From contig DAWAJD010000001.1 in the NCBI GenBank assembly GCA_052289195.1, positions 1-64,000 of the forward strand: a DNA stretch of 64,000 nt, written 5' to 3'. Origin of the DNA: UBA4644 sp900555855 (GTDB lineage: Bacteria; Bacillota; Clostridia; Oscillospirales; Butyricicoccaceae). The number at the start of each line of letters is the position of its first letter. Position 1 is the stretch's first letter. Below the pieces are notes generated by a model, which saw only the letters and a program-made list of their open reading frames with translations, was not told the origin of the DNA and searched no databases. Below, in pieces: positions 59,560-64,000 of this stretch. The position numbers and the translations under genes were made by a program.

Positions 59560-60804
59560 ATGGAGCGCAAGCAGCACGGGGAAGCGCCCTACGAGGAGCC
59601 CTTTCCTTATAAAACTTACGACGAGATCCAGCTGGAAAAGATCCGCCGGGTGCGCTTCCGGCAGATCATGGTGGTGGTGGCGGGGGTCTTCCTGCTGTTC
59701 AGCACGGTGATCGTGGGCATCAGCCTGATCTGGCGCAGCACCACCAACCAGTTCCCCGCGGGGGAGAGCCTCTCTCCCGGCAGCGCCGGGCCGGAAGCAG
59801 GGAGCGATCTGCCCGCGGAGGATCCCGGCCCCTCTCAGGCGGAGGTCCGCCAGAGCCAGAGCCTTCTGGAGGAGAGCCGCGGCATCTATGTGACCGATGT
59901 TTCCGGCGCGGTGAAGAAGGCCCGGGCCTTTGTGGCCGCCGTCCGGGCCGAGGATTATTCCACCCGGGAGGGCCGCAGCGGCAGCGGCATCGTCCTTTCG
60001 GAAAACGGCTATGTGCTCACCGGGCGCTGCTTTCTGGAGGGCTGCGACAGCATCACCGTCACCCTGGACGGGGGCGAGACCTATGCGGCCTTTATCGTGG
60101 GCAGCGACGAATGCAGCGGCCTTGCCGTTTTGAAGATCGGCGCCCACGGCCTGACTGCCCTGAAGCCGGCAGAGCTCAGCGCCGTGGAGCCGGGACAGGC
60201 TGCCATCGCCATGGGCGGCGGCACGGAGGATGGCCGGGGCAGCGTGACCTTCGGCGTTGTTTCCGGCATCAACCGGAGCCTGACCGTGGGCACCACGCTG
60301 ATGGACCTGATCCAGACCGACGCCGCCATCCACAGCGGAAACGCCGGCGGCCCCCTGCTGGACCAGCGGGGCGAGGTTTTGGGCGTCAATGCAGACTGGA
60401 TCTCCGTCTATGGGATGGAGGGGCAGGGCTTTGCCATCTGCATCGACGAGGCCCGGGCCATCGCCGCTTCCCTGATCCAGAACGGACAGGTGGCGGGGCG
60501 GCCCTGCCTTGGCATCCTGGGGACGGACACGGCCCCCGCCGCCCAGGGGATGAATCTGCCCCGGGGCATTCTGGTCTCCGCCGTGGAGGCCGGCAGCGGC
60601 GCAGCCCTTGCAGGGCTGAAGGAGGGGGATGTGATTACAGAGCTGGGCGACCGGCCCATCACCTCTCTGGAGGAGGGCTATCTTGCCCGGGAGCAGTATC
60701 GGGCGGGGGATTGGCTCAAGGTGACCTACAGCCGCGCCGGCGCGCTGAAGACGGTGGAGCTGCGGCTGGGGGACCAGCTGGAAGCGGGAGAAGGCAATTT
60801 CTGA
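59560..60804 (+). CDS. HtrA/DegP-like PDZ protein with the catalytic triad replaced (probable pseudoprotease)
   Basis: A 414-aa membrane-anchored protein: cytoplasmic N-terminus, transmembrane helix (about 36-58), acidic linker, trypsin-like domain (about 115-310) and one PDZ domain (about 315-405). The fold is clearly HtrA (GSGIVLSENGYVLT, SGLAVLKI, LIQTDAAIHSGNAGGPLLD). All three catalytic positions are changed, however: His to Cys157, Asp to Gly187, and Ser to Ala262 in GNAGGPL (normally GNSGGPL). Proteolysis is therefore unlikely; a binding, chaperone or regulatory role for the upstream sensor kinase is inferred. AAAGGAG precedes the ATG. Confidence 0.9.
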   Translation: MERKQHGEAPYEEPFPYKTYDEIQLEKIRRVRFRQIMVVVAGVFLLFSTVIVGISLIWRSTTNQFPAGESLSPGSAGPEAGSDLPAEDPGPSQAEVRQSQSLLEESRGIYVTDVSGAVKKARAFVAAVRAEDYSTREGRSGSGIVLSENGYVLTGRCFLEGCDSITVTLDGGETYAAFIVGSDECSGLAVLKIGAHGLTALKPAELSAVEPGQAAIAMGGGTEDGRGSVTFGVVSGINRSLTVGTTLMDLIQTDAAIHSGNAGGPLLDQRGEVLGVNADWISVYGMEGQGFAICIDEARAIAASLIQNGQVAGRPCLGILGTDTAPAAQGMNLPRGILVSAVEAGSGAALAGLKEGDVITELGDRPITSLEEGYLAREQYRAGDWLKVTYSRAGALKTVELRLGDQLEAGEGNF

Positions 60805-60832
60805 CCTGATGATTATTTGGCGAAACTCAATA

Positions 60833-60911
60833 AAAGGCTTTGTTTTCAAGCCTTTTTACTTCAAAGCGACATCTAAAAACGGACGGTGCCGAAGGCACCG
60901 CCCGTTTTTTC
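60833..60911 (+). terminator. double terminator after the HtrA-like gene
   Basis: A first hairpin (AAAAGGCTT/AAGCCTTTT, about 60833-60857) runs into T. A second, stronger stem (60880-60891 with 60895-60906, one mismatch) is followed by six T. Confidence 0.8.
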
Positions 60912-61018
60912 GTATCCTGATCCACAAGAAAACGAATAGTTATTTGCTGAGATGCTTCAAAGAGCAGAACCAACATCTCGTGATGAATACGGGTGCTGCT
61001 CCGGCCAATGCGCTTGCA

Positions 61019-61069
61019 TTTCAAGATATCCCAGACATTATTACCATTTACTTTTTCTAAATGAAGCAT
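61019..61069 (-). pseudogene. N-terminal remnant of a GNAT acetyltransferase gene
   Basis: The minus-strand frame from 61069 begins MLHLEKVNGNNVWDILK, which resembles the start of spermidine/BltD-like GNAT acetyltransferases. After about 17 residues the similarity ends. No ribosome-bound full-length gene follows. It is probably debris of a recombination event in this AT-richer patch. The remaining bases 60912-61018 show nothing recognisable. Confidence 0.5.
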
Positions 61070-61095
61070 ATATCTTTACCTCGCTAAATAACGAT

Positions 61096-61545
61096 TTATC
61101 TGATTGATACAGTCCATTCGTCTCCCGAAACCAAATACTGAAATTCTGTCAGCTCCGGCGTGTTCATCACTTTCAGAAGATCATCAAAATCATCCACGGT
61201 TTTTACTACAGAAAGGTCACTGTACTTGATCCATTCCATTTGGCCTTCCTCTGATGAGATAAGATCACCCGACCACTGTGTTGCCTTAAACAACAGGACA
61301 ACATACCTTCCATTCTCTAAGGGAAATTGTTTGACTCCAACCAATCTCGGATTAAGGATCGTTAGACCGGTTTCTTCCTTCATCTCGCGGATCACCGCAT
61401 CCACAAAAGATTCTCCGGGTTCCACATGCCCGCCCGGCAGTGCGTATCCTCGCCAGTCTTTCTTGACTCTGTTTTGAAGCAGTATTTTGTCGCCGTCTTC
61501 GATCAGGCATAAAACTGTCAGTTCAACATTTTCTGTTCTGCTCAT
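61096..61545 (-). CDS. Nudix hydrolase (MutT-like)
   Basis: A 149-aa enzyme with a complete Nudix box GGHVEPGESFVDAVIREMKE followed by ETGL. The N-terminal LTVLCLIEDGDKILLQNR resembles 8-oxo-dGTP diphosphatases of the MutT branch. The substrate is uncertain. A-rich codons differ from neighbouring GC-rich genes, which suggests horizontal acquisition. The preceding sequence shows a weak GAGGATAA ribosome site. It is followed by the GNAT gene on the same strand. Confidence 0.88.
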   Translation of the reverse strand: MSRTENVELTVLCLIEDGDKILLQNRVKKDWRGYALPGGHVEPGESFVDAVIREMKEETGLTILNPRLVGVKQFPLENGRYVVLLFKATQWSGDLISSEEGQMEWIKYSDLSVVKTVDDFDDLLKVMNTPELTEFQYLVSGDEWTVSIR

Positions 61546-61584
61546 CGATTTATCCTCACAAACTACGAAATGATCTGTGCGTAA

Positions 61585-62154
61585 TCATTTATTTATCTTG
61601 AAAGTCAGCCCATCATATTTCTGCCCATCAATCTCCAGCGCGCCGATGTCTCTGTCGCATTCTACAAAACCGAGCTTTTCGGCACAGCGGAGCATACGGG
61701 CATTGCCCGACCAGGTTTGTGTGTAAAGCTCGTTCATACCGCTCTCAAAACAATAGTTCATAAAGGTACGGAGAATGTTTGTTCCGATGCCGTTACCCCA
61801 CACATCCGGTTCACAAATATCAATTCCAACGGCATGATAAACAGTTTGACAGTCCTCGGTTTTTCCAACCCATTTGTAGTTTTCGTCAATGCAGTAGGAA
61901 CTGACCCAGCCAATGTGTCTGCCGTTCCATTCGATTTCAAACTTCCACCGATGTGCATCATCCGGACGATCTTTCACAGATTCATAGTATTCCATCCATC
62001 TTTTACGCTCGGTTTCTTTGCAAGTATCCTCTTTTTCCCAGGGAGCATCCCAGTTTTCCCATTCGCGTTCCACCGTGAACCAACGCACATAGTCCTCAAT
62101 GTCGGACTCAATCATATCGCGAAGAATAATGTTATCAGATTCTATTTTCATCAT
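61585..62154 (-). CDS. GNAT family N-acetyltransferase (RimJ/RimL-like)
   Basis: A 189-aa acetyl-CoA-dependent transferase. The N-terminal DNIILRDMIESDIEDYVRWF and the acetyl-CoA-binding segment ICEPDVWGNGIGTNILRTFM fit the family, as does ARMLRCAEKLGFVE near the C-terminus. It resembles stress or antibiotic-type acetyltransferases by shape only. Two adjacent ATGs (62154, 62151) follow GGAGG. Its low GC content matches the flanking Nudix gene. Confidence 0.87.
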   Translation of the reverse strand: MMKIESDNIILRDMIESDIEDYVRWFTVEREWENWDAPWEKEDTCKETERKRWMEYYESVKDRPDDAHRWKFEIEWNGRHIGWVSSYCIDENYKWVGKTEDCQTVYHAVGIDICEPDVWGNGIGTNILRTFMNYCFESGMNELYTQTWSGNARMLRCAEKLGFVECDRDIGALEIDGQKYDGLTFKINK

Positions 62155-62208
62155 CTATCCTCCATCAAATCCCGAACTGTCAGCAGGAGGTTCTCCTTTT
62201 AGCTTTTA

Positions 62209-62487
62209 TCAAATCCTTGCAGGGATGGACAGAACACCGGAGCAGTGAGAGATCCGCTTAAAACCGAGCTCCGGGAATTCTCCTTTGAGCTCGTCTACAA
62301 CAAAGTAGATTTCATCGTCATCCCATTCGTCACCCATGTCCTTCTGGCACTGTTCCAACTGGCTTCGGTTTTCAAAGGCGACATCACCAATCAGAATCTG
62401 TCCGCCGGGGTTCAGATGATCCTGCAAAACGCGCAGGAAGGAGACCTTCTGTTCATCAGGCAGATGATGCAAGGAGTAGGTCGCTAT
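62209..62487 (-). pseudogene. truncated class I SAM-dependent methyltransferase (C-terminal part)
   Basis: The frame (about 90 codons, open 5' end) reads ATYSLHHLPDEQKVSFLR...LNPGGQILIGDVAFEN, the C-terminal half of a SAM methyltransferase of the YrrT type. The N-terminal half with the SAM-binding motif is absent, replaced at about 62485 by the end of the subtilase gene. The in-frame ATG at 62472 could allow translation, but not a functional enzyme. Confidence 0.8.
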
Positions 62488-62488
62488 C

Positions 62489-63895
62489 TTACTCGGCCAA
62501 GACCCTCCACAGAAAGGTCACGAGCTGCGCTCTTGTGCAGTCATCGTCAGAGCCGAACGATCCGCTGCCAATGCCGTTGCTGATGCCGTTTTCTGCCGCC
62601 CACATGACCGCGCTTGCATAGTAAGCATCGGCTGCCACATCGCTGAAGGTGGTGCTGCCGCTGACCGCAGGGCTGCCGTTCGCGCGATAGAGGAGAGTCA
62701 CCGCCTGCGCACGAGTGCAGGCGGCGTCGGGACGGAAGAGGCTGCTGCCTGTGCCGACGGTGATGCCGTTTTCAACAGCCCAAGCGACCGCCTCGGCATA
62801 GTAGCTGTCTGCGGAAATGTCGGTGAAGCCACCCGCTCGCGCTCCATCCGGAGAACCGGCGGCACGCCAGAGGAAGGTGACGAGCTGTGCGCGGGTGCAG
62901 GGCAGATCGGGAGCGAAGAGATCGCCGCCGACGCCATGAACGATGCTTTTTTCCATCGCCCATCGGACGGCCTCGCAGTAATAGGCGTCTGCCGGTACAT
63001 CGCCTGCGGGGGAGAGCGCTTCGCCGCCAGCTTCCGTGCCGATTGGCTGCGCTGCCACAATACCCCATCCGCTGTCCGCGTCGAAGCCAACCTCGCCAAT
63101 GTCCTGCGCCGATGAATAAAGCCGCTCGCACACTGCGTCCGCGCTCAGTTCCGGCTCCGATGCCCAAATCGCGGCGCAAAGTCCGCTGACATAGGCGCAG
63201 GAGAAGGAGGTGCCGCTGCGCAGCTGCGGTTTGGCGCTGTTGCGATTGGTAATGGTCGGCAGGTCAACGCCCTGTGCCAGCACATCAACGCCGTGCCGCT
63301 GAGAAAAGTCGGCGGGAGCTGTGCCGTCCGCCGCGCCCACGCCGATCACACCATCGTAGGCCGCGGGATAATACACACGCTCCGGCGCGGTGCGGTTGTC
63401 GTTTCCCACCGCGGAGACGACGATCGCACCCTGCGCGAGCGCGTAGTCCACCGCCGAGCGCAGCTCGCTTTCATCCTGCGTCATGCCCATGCTGATGTTG
63501 ATGATGCGGCAGTGGTAGCGATCAACTGCCGCGCGGATCGCCTGCGCCACCACTTGTCCGTCTCCCCGTGCGTTGACACCTGATGGATAGGCGTCATAGC
63601 ATACCAAGGGAACAATGACCGCCTGTGGACAAAGCGCAGGCAGACCAAGCGATTCTGAGCCGAGCACGATGCCGGCGGTCGCCGTGCCGTGGCCGATCCG
63701 GTCATCCGTATCGCACTCAGGAAAAACGAAGTTCTCTCCTGCCTCCACCTGCGCGGCGTTCAGATGCTTGAGGGAAACGCCGCTGTCTAAAAACGCGATG
63801 CGGATCGGCTCCGATTCTGCCGCGTATGCCGGAAGTGGGGAGAGCCACAGGGCAAGGCAGAGCAGCGCTGCAAGCAGCGGTTTGCTGTTTTTCAT
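62489..63895 (-). CDS. secreted subtilisin-like serine protease (S8) with three SLH domains
   Basis: A 468-aa exported protein. The signal peptide is about 1-26 (cut near AYAAE). The S8 catalytic domain follows at once with Asp37 in IAFLDSGV, His69 in RIGHGTATAG and Ser230 in SGTSFSCAYVSG, an intact triad. No I9 propeptide is present. Three SLH repeats (about 300-468; each with ACTRAQAVTLLYRA-type endings) should anchor it to wall polymers. No clear Shine-Dalgarno precedes the ATG (upstream AAAGAACGG), so the start is moderately sure. The 3' end abuts a methyltransferase remnant. Confidence 0.9.
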   Translation of the reverse strand: MKNSKPLLAALLCLALWLSPLPAYAAESEPIRIAFLDSGVSLKHLNAAQVEAGENFVFPECDTDDRIGHGTATAGIVLGSESLGLPALCPQAVIVPLVCYDAYPSGVNARGDGQVVAQAIRAAVDRYHCRIINISMGMTQDESELRSAVDYALAQGAIVVSAVGNDNRTAPERVYYPAAYDGVIGVGAADGTAPADFSQRHGVDVLAQGVDLPTITNRNSAKPQLRSGTSFSCAYVSGLCAAIWASEPELSADAVCERLYSSAQDIGEVGFDADSGWGIVAAQPIGTEAGGEALSPAGDVPADAYYCEAVRWAMEKSIVHGVGGDLFAPDLPCTRAQLVTFLWRAAGSPDGARAGGFTDISADSYYAEAVAWAVENGITVGTGSSLFRPDAACTRAQAVTLLYRANGSPAVSGSTTFSDVAADAYYASAVMWAAENGISNGIGSGSFGSDDDCTRAQLVTFLWRVLAE

Positions 63896-63913
63896 AGTTC
63901 ATACCGTTCTTTC

Positions 63914-63955
63914 GCCGCGCCGGAGGGATATATCCCTCCGGCGCGGCTGTTTTTT
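63914..63955 (+). terminator. perfect 34-bp palindrome with T tract (plus-sense terminator shape)
   Basis: Bases 63914-63947 are a perfect palindrome rich in GC, followed by TGTTTTTT. The orientation would end a plus-strand transcript, but no plus-strand gene precedes it for 3 kb. The last 45 bases of the window show nothing recognisable. Confidence 0.7.
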
Positions 63956-64000
63956 ATCTATTCCCGAAAGAAGAGAGAATGGCGAGGATCACGCGCCGGA

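Overview
The window looks like a chromosomal segment of a GC-rich, endospore-forming Gram-positive anaerobe of the Clostridia, most like the Oscillospiraceae/Ruminococcaceae group. This is inferred from the content: the spoIIGA-sigE-sigG and spoIID-spoIIQ sporulation loci, Rnf-complex subunits, citrate lyase, SLH-domain and CDP-glycerol cell-wall genes, and many TTGACA/TATAAT-type promoters. Two runs of ten N inside genes (40684-40693 and 46916-46925) show it is a draft assembly or metagenome bin. No rRNA, CRISPR array, prophage or insertion sequence was seen.

Layout. 1-0.3 kb: a tRNA-Leu gene with its promoter and terminator on the minus strand. 0.7-8.6 kb: a peptide ABC transporter operon (lipoprotein, two permeases, two ATPases) that ends in an N-acyl-D-amino-acid deacylase, so it probably imports and processes peptides or acylated D-amino acids. 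8.7-11.8 kb (minus): a flippase, a CDP-glycerol glycerophosphotransferase and TagD, a small teichoic-acid-like module. 11.9-22.4 kb: a housekeeping run smc-ftsY-rph-rdgB-yhbY-nadD/yqeK fusion-rsfS-leuS-rpsU. 22.5-27.5 kb: small membrane or exported proteins around rnfC-rnfD, which lack the other Rnf subunits. 27.7-36.5 kb: an RNA methyltransferase, a lipid kinase, and the sporulation genes spoIIGA, sigE, sigG, spoIID and spoIIQ with mnmM between them. 36.5-47.5 kb: udp, DUF951, an S1-domain protein, typA, an NSS transporter, a CapA-like lipoprotein, dusB, an ECF sigma/anti-sigma pair and an Mbeg1-like hydrolase. 47.6-57.2 kb: citD-citE-citF-citX-citG, an aconitase-family hydratase, a eukaryotic-type NADP isocitrate dehydrogenase and, convergently, an aminotransferase. 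Together these link citrate to 2-oxoglutarate and amino-acid metabolism. 57.3-60.8 kb: a two-component system followed by an HtrA-like protein. 60.9-64 kb: an AT-richer patch (Nudix, GNAT, gene remnants) joined to a secreted subtilase with SLH repeats.

The most unusual items are the HtrA-like protein that has lost all three catalytic residues, the citrate lyase-aconitase-IDH cluster with neither ligase nor transporter, the orphan rnfCD pair, a 57-bp direct repeat between the aconitase and icd genes, and sequence-level sigma-F promoter matches upstream of spoIIQ and sigG. No clearly new multi-gene system could be demonstrated from the sequence alone.
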